A stretch of 64,000 nucleotides of DNA, from positions 62,001 through 126,000 of the IMG/VR virus record IMGVR_UViG_3300044796_000657, one strand, 5' to 3'. The notes under the pieces are model-generated. The model was not told the origin of the DNA. It did not search any database and saw nothing but the letters and a program-made list of their open reading frames with translations. Positions within the stretch are counted from its first letter, which is position 1; each line of letters opens with the position of its first letter. This DNA comes from a virus. The translations under genes were made by a program, and so were the position numbers. This document shows positions 30,559 to 38,948 of this stretch, one piece after another.

Positions 30559-31176
30559 TTATTCCCAGTACTTCACCCATTCTTCACCAAATCTCTTCCT
30601 AAGTTCAGCCAAGTAAGCATTTGTTTTGATCTTGCACATCCACAATTCGTGCCGCTCACCACCCTTGCACATAACACCTTCACCAAAACTAAGCGGTGAT
30701 GAACGAATTGATTTAAAGAAATCTTCATCCAAAGCACCACAATAAAAGACTTCTGCTGATGGCACTATGTTAGAAAAGATTTTGACAAAAGAATCTGGTG
30801 AGATAATACCTTTTTTGTGAATGTTAACATCAATCAAGACGAGCTGCATTGGATCGCCTTGCACATGATGGCCAGCAAACGAATTAGGCCCGAACCATTC
30901 GCAATACGCAATCGCATTTTCACACTTCAAAACCTTTTCAAATGTGTGAGTTAAAGATGGGGCGAATTGTTTGAGAAACAATGGAATGGCAGCACCAAAA
31001 TCGGTGTCCTGATTATCGAATAGACGGGTTCGAGTACCAAATTTATACCATCCAGTTTTTCTATTCCACTCAAATCTCAAATTGGAACCATCGTATTTTT
31101 TAAATGCAATACATTTCAATGCCGGAGTTTGGTTGAGGAATTTATGTGCGTGCGGAATGGACGGATAGGGCTTCAT
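30559..31176 (-). CDS. RNA ligase (Rnl2-like nucleotidyltransferase)
   Basis: Covalent nucleotidyltransferase motifs are visible: motif I FKKYDGSN near 26-33 with the AMP-accepting Lys, motif IV EGVMCKG near 177-183, and motif V CKIKTNAY near 191-198. The length, 205 residues, covers only the catalytic domain. It would seal nicked or broken RNA, for example tRNA cut by host anticodon nucleases. The kinase-like gene at 50815 could supply the end-healing step. Confidence 0.85.
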   Translation of the reverse strand: MKPYPSIPHAHKFLNQTPALKCIAFKKYDGSNLRFEWNRKTGWYKFGTRTRLFDNQDTDFGAAIPLFLKQFAPSLTHTFEKVLKCENAIAYCEWFGPNSFAGHHVQGDPMQLVLIDVNIHKKGIISPDSFVKIFSNIVPSAEVFYCGALDEDFFKSIRSSPLSFGEGVMCKGGERHELWMCKIKTNAYLAELRKRFGEEWVKYWE

Positions 31177-31372
31177 AGGATTCCAATAGATCCATTGCTG
31201 GATTCACGAATTTAACATCCATGCCAAGTAATTCAATGGCTTTGCCGATCCTCATTTCTGGCAAGGTGAGGAACATCAACAAGTTAAGTAAACTAAATTT
31301 TGTCGTCATTCCGTTTACTGTTGCCTCGTAAAGCCAATCTTTAGTTGCACACTTACGTTCGTGGCTAGACAT
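31142..31372 (-). CDS. Uncharacterised 76-aa protein
   Basis: The ATG start at 31372 lies in a frame open further upstream; a TTG at 31405 is the alternative. The helical hydrophobic centre (TKFSLLNLLMFLTL) may be a core helix. It overlaps the start of the ligase gene by 35 nt. Confidence 0.6.
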   Translation of the reverse strand: MSSHERKCATKDWLYEATVNGMTTKFSLLNLLMFLTLPEMRIGKAIELLGMDVKFVNPAMDLLESYEALSVHSART

Positions 31373-31397
31373 AAAGATCGGCTTATCCAGATCGTAC

Positions 31398-31772
31398 TCA
31401 ATCAAGGTCTTCGAAGTCAGTAGCCGCTTCTGCTTCGATCTTTGCGTTCGTCCATCTGGCTTCGACCTCTGATGGATCTTCTTTTGCATGAAGGGGTACA
31501 TGTGGTGTCCATTCTTCAACAGGTATGTATGGTGGGCCAAGTACGTCAAGAATCCAAGGCCCGGCCTCGTTAAGTTCCATCAAATTCATTTCTGCTTCGA
31601 TGGTTTCTTTGATTTTCTTATCTTCCGTGCAGCAGATTTTAGCCAATGCGATTTGTCCCATTCCTTTCAAAACATCAGCGGCGTCATCAATCGCTACTGG
31701 CTCTTCGATTTCCTTCAAAGTTAACACATGGATGAAGAACAATCTGCACACATCAGATATGGGATTATTCAA
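31398..31772 (-). CDS. Uncharacterised 124-aa acidic protein
   Basis: Helical first half, then a Pro-rich and acidic end (AEAATDFEDLD). It overlaps the previous gene's end by 8 nt. No family was recognised. Confidence 0.68.
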   Translation of the reverse strand: MNNPISDVCRLFFIHVLTLKEIEEPVAIDDAADVLKGMGQIALAKICCTEDKKIKETIEAEMNLMELNEAGPWILDVLGPPYIPVEEWTPHVPLHAKEDPSEVEARWTNAKIEAEAATDFEDLD

Positions 31773-32199
31773 AACTCACCTCCTTGAGAACGGAAGAAAA
31801 CCAACCTAACCCGGCATATTTCTTGCCGAGAACCTTGCCGTTTTTGCCATACCTACTTTGTGTAGCACCCGGCAAAAAATGATTTACTAGTGCATCGTAG
31901 AGATACCAAAATGTTAGAAGGATTTCTTTTTCTTCACAGGGAAATTCATTCGCTAATGGTCTTAAGTCTGGCACATCAATGGCGAATGGTTCCTGCACAA
32001 CCTCAGACGTTAAATCACGAGCGCTGATTTTCAACAATAATTCTTCGGCCTGTTCGTGGCTGAACAAAAGCATGTCGTGAGTTTTACGATCTTCAATGTA
32101 TGGCAAGAATAGCCGAGCGTCAGGAAGTATGACAGAATACATGGGGAGAGTGATCTCCTGCACACTTCCCCGTTTGATGAGTATGGTTTCACTTAACAT
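31765..32199 (-). CDS. Uncharacterised 144-aa protein
   Basis: A beta-rich N-terminus is followed by helices. Overlaps on both sides place it in the operon with the SprT-like gene. No family was recognised. Confidence 0.7.
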   Translation of the reverse strand: MLSETILIKRGSVQEITLPMYSVILPDARLFLPYIEDRKTHDMLLFSHEQAEELLLKISARDLTSEVVQEPFAIDVPDLRPLANEFPCEEKEILLTFWYLYDALVNHFLPGATQSRYGKNGKVLGKKYAGLGWFSSVLKEVSFE

Positions 32200-32641
32200 G
32201 AGCAGTTTCCACTTCTCGGTATGTTAAGCGTGCTTCATTACAGCCAGCCTTTGAACAACCAAAAGTACCTAGCGGTCTCTTGTTCTGCCCGTAAAGCCGC
32301 TTGCAATTCGGACAAACCGCTTGGAACTTCTTTGGCGGCAACAAGTGGCCGTCACCGCAAGTTACCTTATCAGAACATCCGAGTTTTCTTGCCATTGCCT
32401 TCCAAATGGCATTGTGCTTTTCACCCGGCGTTAGAGCGTGGGCCACTTCATGTAAGAAGGTGTCCATCACATGCTCTTCTGGCCCAACCAGAGCGTAGTA
32501 TCGGTTAATGTAAACCTTCTTCAGGCGATAGCAACACTCACCGAAACTTCTGTTGCCATCTTTGTATTCCAAAGCCCATCCCAAGAGCTTTTGTTCTTGA
32601 AAAATTTGTTTTGCTTTGGCTTCAAGTGTTTCGATGTCCAT
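32189..32641 (-). CDS. SprT-like zinc metalloprotease
   Basis: The active-site motif HEVAHALTPGEKH (HExxH plus a later His) lies near residues 64-76. A C-terminal zinc ribbon with CPNC and CSKAGC follows. This is the SprT/Spartan layout; the human relative cuts proteins crosslinked to DNA. A DNA-protein crosslink role is therefore possible. The start at 32641 (AAGGGGATCGGCA) follows conserved element copy 26. Confidence 0.88.
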   Translation of the reverse strand: MDIETLEAKAKQIFQEQKLLGWALEYKDGNRSFGECCYRLKKVYINRYYALVGPEEHVMDTFLHEVAHALTPGEKHNAIWKAMARKLGCSDKVTCGDGHLLPPKKFQAVCPNCKRLYGQNKRPLGTFGCSKAGCNEARLTYREVETAHVK

Positions 32642-32665
32642 TGCCGATCCCCTTTCTAGCCATTG

Positions 32666-32679
32666 GGGTGTATGGTCAC
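32666..32679 (-). promoter_or_regulatory. Conserved leader element, copy 26
   Basis: An exact copy 24 nt before the start at 32641. It directly follows the -10 box of the promoter at 32680-32708. Confidence 0.85.
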
Positions 32680-32708
32680 AGTGTATCAGCAATCAAAACA
32701 AAAATCAA
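32680..32708 (-). promoter_or_regulatory. Promoter directly upstream of a leader element
   Basis: TTGATT, 17 bp, TACACT, then the conserved element without a gap. With copy 25 this puts the element at the expected transcription start. Confidence 0.65.
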
Positions 32709-32709
32709 G

Positions 32710-32946
32710 TCAATTTTCTCTCCGATTTTTCCTGTACGTAATACGCCCTTTGGTTAAATCGTAAGGGGATATTTCCACTGTCACATAATCGCCGGGAATG
32801 ATCTTAATGTAATTTCGACGCATCTTCCCGGCAATGTGAGCAATGATTTCAGCATTGTCAACATCTAATAGCTGAACACGAAAATTAGTGTTAGCCAATG
32901 CCTCAATCACTCGACCTTCCAATTCAATTGCTTCTTCTTTTGCCAT
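32710..32946 (-). CDS. infA: Translation initiation factor IF-1
   Basis: The full 78-residue length matches bacterial IF-1, which is about 72 residues. It opens with [11 protein letters not shown], and [17 protein letters not shown] and [13 protein letters not shown] match the most conserved part of the OB fold. IF-1 binds the ribosomal A site and helps start translation. A short insert (LLDVDNAE) lies in the loop before AHI, and the C-terminus has six extra basic residues. TAATG couples it to the gene upstream. Host DNA is an alternative explanation, but all neighbours look like phage genes. Confidence 0.93.
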   Translation of the reverse strand: MAKEEAIELEGRVIEALANTNFRVQLLDVDNAEIIAHIAGKMRRNYIKIIPGDYVTVEISPYDLTKGRITYRKNRREN

Positions 32947-33590
32947 TATTTACCTTCATTGAATCGCCAATAAGGAATTGAAGGCGGAATTTCGCCCGTT
33001 TCCCAATAGCTTATACCTTCTGCGTTTTTGTAATTTAGCATTGCCGTCTTGAATTTCAGCAATGCCGTCCGTCTCACAGTGATGTAATAAAACTCACAAC
33101 GTGCATCCCGCATAGCATCCCAATGCTTATAGCATTCGTCTGTTTCTATGACGACAGCATTAATGATATTGACTCTGTCTTGTTCTAATTGTGATCTTTC
33201 AAGTATCGTTTTACGATACGCACGATTGAACATTACATATTCGTTAACTAATTTTCTATCGGGGAAACGAACTGCTGCTTCCTCAACAAATGGTGCGTCT
33301 TTTAAGTCGCACCGGCGTCTTCGAATTAGACGCAAATCGCTTTCTGCGTCGGACTCTTTGGCCATGATGTAGCTGGTTTCCCGCCGATCCAAGAGCTGCA
33401 TAATGATTGCTTGCTCTTGGATTGCCTTGCGGAGATAGACGTTCTTCAATTGGTCGTATACCGGATCTTCGAGAGAGGATTGAATCATCAAGATCGCTGT
33501 GAGAGTTTCACAATTGATCTTGTATTCTTCGGACTGCTTTGCTTGCTCTTGAGTCGCAAGTGCCAACATAACCATAATGGCAGCAAACAT
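32946..33590 (-). CDS. Exported or membrane-linked coiled-coil protein, 214 aa
   Basis: A short hydrophobic start ([12 protein letters not shown]) looks like a signal or anchor. The rest is helical and charged, with runs such as RLIRRRRC. No family was recognised. Confidence 0.68.
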   Translation of the reverse strand: MFAAIMVMLALATQEQAKQSEEYKINCETLTAILMIQSSLEDPVYDQLKNVYLRKAIQEQAIIMQLLDRRETSYIMAKESDAESDLRLIRRRRCDLKDAPFVEEAAVRFPDRKLVNEYVMFNRAYRKTILERSQLEQDRVNIINAVVIETDECYKHWDAMRDARCEFYYITVRRTALLKFKTAMLNYKNAEGISYWETGEIPPSIPYWRFNEGK

Positions 33591-33607
33591 ACGAGCCTCC
33601 TTGAGGA

Positions 33608-34345
33608 TTAATCCTCACACCATCCCGGTTCACACCACCTCGGTATGATTTCATTGGGTAATTGATGAGTATACCCTTGCTTATTCTTTGGATCGAGGTA
33701 CTTGCGTCCTCCAAATACACCAACTCCCCATGCGTGAATATATGTGTTATTTGGTGGCCAATTAACTTTTATGTCTTCACCAAAAATCTTTTTATCTCCA
33801 TGTTTGAGGATTTTTTTAATTCCTTCAATTCCTCCACTTTTCAATATCACATCATCAGTTGCACTCAGTGATTTGGTCGTAAAAATCGAATCAATGTCCG
33901 AAACTGTGTAGCCGAGTCGAATGAGGAGAGTATACAAAGAAAGCATTGGTGGCGCAATCATCCAACGCAATGAGCCACAGAAAATGTAACCATATTCAAA
34001 GCTGGTGCTGTAAATTAGCGAATGTGGTATCTCTAATCGATCTTCGAATTGATGAACAAGCTTTTCGGAATTAACTACGTGTTTTGGCTTGCCTGAAAAA
34101 TAGACCAATACTTGTTGTAACGATGGAGGTGGGGGGGCTTCTTGACCTCCATATATGATCATTTGCGGCTTTTCATTTACAGCGAGAGAATGGTGATCTA
34201 AAACAAATTCTTTGCAAGCGGTTGGAATAGATACCAAAGTTCCATTTTCTGATACTGTGGTGAATTCTTTGAAACCGCTCCCAACAACATTCTTAATGTA
34301 CGGGCTATTGGGCTTCGTAAGATTCATTGGGTATGCTGAAAACAT
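33608..34345 (-). CDS. Uncharacterised 245-aa protein
   Basis: A mixed alpha/beta protein with a PPPP stretch near residue 72. Start options are 34345 or an ATG six codons later; both overlap the gene upstream. No family was recognised. Confidence 0.7.
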   Translation of the reverse strand: MFSAYPMNLTKPNSPYIKNVVGSGFKEFTTVSENGTLVSIPTACKEFVLDHHSLAVNEKPQMIIYGGQEAPPPPSLQQVLVYFSGKPKHVVNSEKLVHQFEDRLEIPHSLIYSTSFEYGYIFCGSLRWMIAPPMLSLYTLLIRLGYTVSDIDSIFTTKSLSATDDVILKSGGIEGIKKILKHGDKKIFGEDIKVNWPPNNTYIHAWGVGVFGGRKYLDPKNKQGYTHQLPNEIIPRWCEPGWCED

Positions 34346-34601
34346 GCTGTTGTTCCGCTACAGAGTTCGTGCGATCCTGATTAAGATCTTCCCAAAAAGC
34401 GATTAGTAAATCAATATCACTTGTTCGCTGGCCGGTGGGGGTTGTGTACGAACCGAATTCTTGGTACTCAATCCTCATACGCTCGAATTGATGCGCATGA
34501 TCGATTTCACAATGATGTACATTCATCCGGAGAGTTTTGCGAAGAAATTGGATGAGCCAAAAGAAGATGGCGGCGCAAAGAAGAAGTGCTAAAATGATCA
34601 T
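34305..34601 (-). CDS. Membrane-anchored 98-aa protein
   Basis: One N-terminal transmembrane helix (IILALLLCAAIFFWLIQFL), then a soluble acidic tail of about 70 residues. It ends with TAG inside the next gene. Confidence 0.7.
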   Translation of the reverse strand: MIILALLLCAAIFFWLIQFLRKTLRMNVHHCEIDHAHQFERMRIEYQEFGSYTTPTGQRTSDIDLLIAFWEDLNQDRTNSVAEQQHVFSIPNESYEAQ

Positions 34602-34614
34602 AGAAGTGATTCCA

Positions 34615-34643
34615 TCTGCCGCCCGGTTAAACCGGGCGGCAGA
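34615..34643 (-). terminator. GC-rich hairpin
   Basis: A perfect 13-bp stem (TCTGCCGCCCGGT with its complement) with a 3-nt loop, directly behind the stop of 34650-34952. No T-run follows, so termination may be partial. Confidence 0.7.
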
Positions 34644-34649
34644 TTAAGG

Positions 34650-34952
34650 TCAAGCGGCTTGCATAGATTCGTATTCGAGTTCGGCAAAATACCACTCGTT
34701 GCCTTCGAAGGCGAAATTCCCGAAGTAGTGATCATCGTACGCAAATCGCCTGAGAACTGTCAGGATCACCAAATCGAGAGCCTTCTTTGTCAGCCCCGTC
34801 TTCAGGAACTTACCGGTCAATGGCCTGACGCTGCCTCGCATCAGTTTCATTTGCCGATCCAAAAGTATCACTCCACAATTTTTGCCATTACAGCTCAATT
34901 TGATTGTGGAGCCAAGCACTTGAGGCTTAACTATTGGCAACACATCGGGCAT
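34650..34952 (-). CDS. Uncharacterised 100-aa protein
   Basis: AGGAGGAAACAGA before the ATG is one of the strongest SD sites here. Promoter, SD and following hairpin make a single-gene unit. Compact alpha/beta protein; no family was recognised. Confidence 0.73.
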   Translation of the reverse strand: MPDVLPIVKPQVLGSTIKLSCNGKNCGVILLDRQMKLMRGSVRPLTGKFLKTGLTKKALDLVILTVLRRFAYDDHYFGNFAFEGNEWYFAELEYESMQAA

Positions 34953-35014
34953 TCTGTTTCCTCCTGTAATGAATCCCTCAACCCACAACGTCCTGTGCTA
35001 CGGATCGAGAAGAC

Positions 35015-35043
35015 AGTGTAACATATTTGAAATAAGAAGTCAA
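35015..35043 (-). promoter_or_regulatory. Sigma-70-type promoter
   Basis: TTGACT, 17 bp, TACACT. It drives the gene at 34650-34952. Confidence 0.78.
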
Positions 35044-35050
35044 CACAATT

Positions 35051-35527
35051 TTATGAAATTATTTTATAATGACCCTCCTGAATTTGAAGTTTGAGAATTT
35101 GAATTCGTGTAGAGGCAGGCGAGAAAAACCACAAGTGGCCGGGTGGCATTTGAATGAGATGAGATTGCTTGAACAATTTCAACTCGCACAATGTTTCACT
35201 GAGAACGTTAAGATCGTTAGACATGACAAATTGATTGGTTGCCTTGCGAATATCAGCAAAATAGACTTTTTCATCGCATCGCCGAACTAGCAAAGAATTT
35301 TCATCGGCTTCAAAGTGGGTTTTCCAATGGTGTTGAGGCCAAGGGCGAATTTTAGCATTCCGATCAGCAATTAAGTGCTTGGCACTTATGAGTAAATTGT
35401 TTGTTTGAGCAACCCCAACTGCCGCAATACAATCGGAAGCAATGGTAGGAACGGTATGGTTAGTGAGCAAATTGCGGATACGTTGCGACAAGTTCGGGTT
35501 TGTAGAATATCCTATGATTGCAAACAT
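35051..35527 (-). CDS. Possible class II glutamine amidotransferase-like protein lacking Cys1
   Basis: The N-terminus MFAIIGYS parallels the MCGIIGY start of class II amidotransferases, and MPPGHLWFFS near residue 131 parallels the PPGH segment of asparagine synthetases. The catalytic Cys after Met1 is replaced by Phe, so it should not hydrolyse glutamine. The resemblance is weak and by eye only. TAGGAGGCGAA precedes the ATG. Confidence 0.45.
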   Translation of the reverse strand: MFAIIGYSTNPNLSQRIRNLLTNHTVPTIASDCIAAVGVAQTNNLLISAKHLIADRNAKIRPWPQHHWKTHFEADENSLLVRRCDEKVYFADIRKATNQFVMSNDLNVLSETLCELKLFKQSHLIQMPPGHLWFFSPASTRIQILKLQIQEGHYKIIS

Positions 35528-35563
35528 TTCGCCTCCTAATAAGCATTCCTAATCTGTCGCCCG

Positions 35564-35591
35564 ATTATGTCGTATAATTCGGCTGTGTCAA
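35564..35591 (-). promoter_or_regulatory. Sigma-70-type promoter
   Basis: TTGACA, 16 bp, CATAAT, upstream of the gene at 35051-35527. Conserved element copy 27 lies 19 nt further upstream. Confidence 0.72.
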
Positions 35592-35610
35592 GTCTAATTT
35601 ACAATCATTG

Positions 35611-35624
35611 GGGTGTATGGTCAC
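35611..35624 (-). promoter_or_regulatory. Conserved leader element, copy 27
   Basis: An exact copy in the divergent gap, 83 nt from the leftward start at 35527. On the plus strand it contains the likely ATG of the rightward gene at 35617. Confidence 0.8.
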
Positions 35625-35967
35625 AATTCAAAACGGTTACTATTATTACCACATAATGAATAATGATGCTGGCTACTATTGCGTACTTCACACAACAACC
35701 AATAATCACTTGTGTTTGTATTTCAACACATATCCCGATGCACAATTTGCCGTTACATCCGGGCCTTATTTAACAAAAAACTCTTGCGATGATATTTGTG
35801 TTAGTGTGCCATGCGTCGTTGAAGAACCATGTGCCTCTATCATTGATGAAGTGTATGATGACACACAAGATATTCATAAGACCAAACACGAAAAAGAATT
35901 AGCCAGAGCACGCTTTAATAGACTACTCCAAAACAAGAGAGAAAAATATGGAAAACCCACCAATTGA
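35617..35967 (+). CDS. Uncharacterised rightward 116-aa protein
   Basis: The first ATG lies inside the conserved element (TGGGGTGT before it could act as SD); a later ATG at residue 15 is the alternative. Tyr-rich N-terminal half, Cys residues in the middle, and a basic tail (KTKHEKELARARFNRLLQNKR) shared in style with the next gene. Confidence 0.65.
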   Translation: MVTIQNGYYYYHIMNNDAGYYCVLHTTTNNHLCLYFNTYPDAQFAVTSGPYLTKNSCDDICVSVPCVVEEPCASIIDEVYDDTQDIHKTKHEKELARARFNRLLQNKREKYGKPTN

Positions 35968-36184
35968 TTTGATAGAGAAAAAACCAGAATTGAATGATGA
36001 AATCACCAATGAACAATTAGACCAAATGGCGGAAAAAGATAAACATGGTAAGAGTATAAAAATGTCAAAACATGAACGTGAGTTGCTAAAAGCACGTTTG
36101 AAAAGAATGAGTCAACAAGGTGTCAAACTTAACGAAATGCTCAAAAGCAATGTCAGAAACAAATCCTGTAACTGCGGAAAATAA
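35948..36184 (+). CDS. Uncharacterised 78-aa charged protein
   Basis: Strongly charged and helical; its MSKHERELLKARLKRM segment resembles the tail of the gene before it, so the two may share a repeat. It overlaps both neighbours. It ends in CNCGK. Confidence 0.65.
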   Translation: MENPPIDLIEKKPELNDEITNEQLDQMAEKDKHGKSIKMSKHERELLKARLKRMSQQGVKLNEMLKSNVRNKSCNCGK

Positions 36185-37112
36185 AAATCTACTGCTAAAG
36201 CATATGCTCTCACCCGGCGACGTATTGGTTCTCACCGCTGCCGTTGAAAGTCTTATGAAACAATACCCGAATCAATATCGGGTATTAGTTGAAACGACAT
36301 GTTCTGAAATCTGGCAAAACAATCCGCACATTGGCAATTGTCAGAAAAAGGACTGTCAGACTATTCAAATGCATTACCCAAATATTCACAAGTCGCACAT
36401 GATTGGCACTGGCCACTTCATGAAAGCCTTTTGTGATTATTTGGGTGAACAACTCAAAATACCACTTATCCTTCAAGTCAATAAACCTCACCTATATCTG
36501 TCAGCAGAAGAACAAAAAGACAGACTGATTTCTTGCGATTACATTGTTGTGAATGCAGGAGTCAAAATGGACTACACTTGTAAAGGATGGGGACATAACA
36601 ACTATCAAGAAGTTGTAGATTTACTTCGTGACAAAAAATTTAACATCGTTCAAATAGGCGAAAAACACCATAGACACAAACCTCTGCGTGGCGTAATTAA
36701 CCTATTAGGAAAAACAAAGCCCCGTGAATTATTTAGTCTGTGCTATCATTCACAAGGCGGTATAGGTGGCGTTACATTCCTACAACACATTATGGCATCG
36801 CTTGAAAAGCCTTATGTTTGTTTGTTGGGCGGCAGAGAACCGGCAACGTGGATTTGGTACCCTTCTCAAACTATATTATCCACACAGGGTCAATTGCCAT
36901 GTTGTAAGCCCAACGCTTGTTGGAAAAGTAGAGTTGTTCCACTCAAAGATGGCGATAGCAAAGATCAGTCGTTATGTAAAATGCCAGTTAATAAAAATGG
37001 CGAAATGATACCAAAGTGTATGGAAATGATTTCGCCGTATGAAGTAGTAAACGCCTTATTGAAATACGTTGAAGGTGGTATTATACCGCTTTCTTTGCCC
37101 ATGTCGTCATAA
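36147..37112 (+). CDS. GT9-like glycosyltransferase
   Basis: The start LSPGDVLVLTAAVESL and the later VQIGEKHHRHKPLRGVINLLGKT, then GGVTFLQHIMASLEKPYVCLLGG, match the two-domain GT-B layout of family 9 (ADP-heptose transferase type). The last part carries several Cys. It would transfer a sugar, perhaps to a virion protein, host glycan or DNA base. It ends overlapping the leftward GT34-like gene by 32 nt. Confidence 0.72.
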   Translation, partial: AMSETNPVTAENKNLLLKHMLSPGDVLVLTAAVESLMKQYPNQYRVLVETTCSEIWQNNPHIGNCQKKDCQTIQMHYPNIHKSHMIGTGHFMKAFCDYLGEQLKIPLILQVNKPHLYLSAEEQKDRLISCDYIVVNAGVKMDYTCKGWGHNNYQEVVDLLRDKKFNIVQIGEKHHRHKPLRGVINLLGKTKPRELFSLCYHSQGGIGGVTFLQHIMASLEKPYVCLLGGREPATWIWYPSQTILSTQGQLPCCKPNACWKSRVVPLKDGDSKDQSLCKMPVNKNGEMIPKCMEMISPYEVVNALLKYVEGGIIPLSLPMSS

Positions 37113-37659
37113 GGTCTTTTTTGCCACCTTGTCCGGCAAAGTGAATCATGAAATCACCTTCATGATAAGTTCCATTGTGCTTATAAGAATTAAACAATCT
37201 TTGACTTACAACTTCAAAGCGTGCCCAATCTTTAGGACAATCTTCAAACAACTGCATAATTGAACCATTGTCGCCATCAAACCAACCATTTCTACAACAA
37301 TAAGCCCGAATCAAAAAGTCATAACTCCACGGACAATTTCTAATCCAAAATTGGCCCGCATTTAGTGTCCAACGATCATAAGAAATGATCATGTCTTTTG
37401 TAGTTTCAGGAGGTACCGGTAAAATTTCAGAATTCATAATTAATGAATCGGCGTCTGTCCAAAAAATCCAATCATAGTTTGGTAAATGTCTGACAAGTAC
37501 TAAAAGTTTTCCCCACATCGCACCATCTGGCGGAAATATACTGGTTTCACAAATGAATGGAATGTTGTGCTTGTCGCAATATGCCTGTTTGTTTTTGGCA
37601 CCAATAATGGCATATTCTTCTATTTTTTTATCGTAAGATGTAAGCATGGCAATTTTCAT
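37081..37659 (-). CDS. GT34-like glycosyltransferase
   Basis: MLTSYDKKI at the start, GKLLVLVRHLPNYDWIFWTDADSLIMN with the DxD metal motif near residues 65-69, and LNAGQFWIRNCPW near 102-114 match the galactosyltransferase family GT34. It would use a UDP-sugar with Mn. A related gene sits at 59567-60187. The start at 37659 is the last of three close in-frame ATG codons. Confidence 0.78.
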   Translation of the reverse strand: MKIAMLTSYDKKIEEYAIIGAKNKQAYCDKHNIPFICETSIFPPDGAMWGKLLVLVRHLPNYDWIFWTDADSLIMNSEILPVPPETTKDMIISYDRWTLNAGQFWIRNCPWSYDFLIRAYCCRNGWFDGDNGSIMQLFEDCPKDWARFEVVSQRLFNSYKHNGTYHEGDFMIHFAGQGGKKDLMTTWAKKAV

Positions 37660-37881
37660 GTCATAGATAGACATAAAACCATAAATTATAATCAAGCACT
37701 CACTCTATTACATCAAGTGAGTCGTGTTGCCAATCGCTAAAAAGACAGTAATATGCAACTTTTTTATTTTACAACTAACTCATCAAAATATCAAAAACGC
37801 CTAGTTTTTAAGGGTTTAAACATTAAAAACCCATAACGACTATTTGATTTATACATATATTCCTTTTTTTGAAAGTGTTTC
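37660..37881. other. AT-rich spacer between divergent genes
   Basis: This 222-nt gap has no convincing gene; a 27-codon rightward frame near 37754 is probably chance. GGGTTT and AAAACCC near 37808-37828 can pair. It should hold promoters in both directions; on the minus strand TATAAT near 37685-37690 is a possible -10 box. Confidence 0.5.
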
Positions 37882-38850
37882 ATGGCTACAATTTCTACAC
37901 GAGTTTTATCGGCTGATCGTCTCAATGATTTTCTCACTTTGTCAGTAGATCCAGTTGATCTGCTTCCCGGCTACGGTGCGGGTTTTGACGGAGGCTTTAA
38001 CTCTTTGGGTAATCTCAGAGGTAAAACCGGTTTCTATAAAGTGGTAATCAATTCTATCACTTGGGAAGGTACTGGTGTTGATACTGGCAAAATGTTAACT
38101 TTGGACGTTCGTGTTCCTCAGTTCAACGAACAAAACGACGTTGCCATCATTGATAACCTGACTTTGGATTCGAGTGACTTGGCAGCAACTTTTAGCATCG
38201 ATACGATTGTCGCCGCTGTTAACCAAGGTATTCCTGGCCCAAGCATTTATACCCAAGGTGACGGTACGTGGGATCTCTTGAACATCAAGACTTCTCTTCC
38301 AGCCTCAACTGATATTACTGATTTTGTTTTGACGGTGGACTACACCTTAACCTTCACCGAAGTTGGTAGCACCCAATTTGACGCCTTGACTGCCGGTAGT
38401 GTTGATCTTTCAGTTGATGATGACAAAAATGCCGATGCTATCAATATTAATATCACCCCTGCCACCGGCGCCGGTGTTTATATCTTCTTGCCTGTTTCTT
38501 TGGAAACTTTAGTTGATGATCAAGTCGTTACGGGCGACTCGGTTCCTGCGTTTACTCTCACCAGCTACGCTTCAATTGGCGGTTACGGATACAGTCGTTC
38601 GCTTATATCACACGCAATTTCCAAGTCCTCATCACATACCAAAAACTATGTGGACGACACGGCTTACGTAATTGCTGTAAATGACGGAAATGCTGATGGT
38701 AACGCTGCTTTGACGCACGTATTTGATAGCGGTTCAACCGTTGCTAAGCATCTATTGTGTAGCGCTTCGTTGTACCGTGTTGATGCATGGCCGACCGACG
38801 ATAAGGTTGATGCAACCCTTAACTTCAAGATGGGCTTTATCTCTGCTTAA
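37882..38850 (+). CDS. Beta-rich protein, possible virion component, 322 aa
   Basis: Rich in Thr, Ser, Asp and Gly with alternating beta patterns, no Met-rich or enzyme motif, and no signal peptide. Its size, composition and strong terminator suit an abundant structural protein of a capsid, decoration or fibre type. This is an inference from composition, since no family was recognised. Confidence 0.7.
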   Translation: MATISTRVLSADRLNDFLTLSVDPVDLLPGYGAGFDGGFNSLGNLRGKTGFYKVVINSITWEGTGVDTGKMLTLDVRVPQFNEQNDVAIIDNLTLDSSDLAATFSIDTIVAAVNQGIPGPSIYTQGDGTWDLLNIKTSLPASTDITDFVLTVDYTLTFTEVGSTQFDALTAGSVDLSVDDDKNADAININITPATGAGVYIFLPVSLETLVDDQVVTGDSVPAFTLTSYASIGGYGYSRSLISHAISKSSSHTKNYVDDTAYVIAVNDGNADGNAALTHVFDSGSTVAKHLLCSASLYRVDAWPTDDKVDATLNFKMGFISA

Positions 38851-38874
38851 TTAGTATTTGATTTATCAACAACG

Positions 38875-38908
38875 AATAATGCCAACAAGAAATCTTGTTG
38901 GCATTATT
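38875..38908 (+). terminator. Intrinsic terminator-like hairpin
   Basis: A perfect 15-bp stem (AATAATGCCAACAAG with its complement) and an AAAT loop behind the gene at 37882-38850. A T-rich tail follows. Confidence 0.88.
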
Positions 38909-38948
38909 CATAACTCTTTATTATTCTCGTTCTAATTGAAGGTAAAAT

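Noticed and set aside
35608-35967. A start at 35608 for the rightward gene
   Set aside because: That start is a TTG three codons before an ATG; the ATG at 35617 is the simpler choice, although it falls inside the element.
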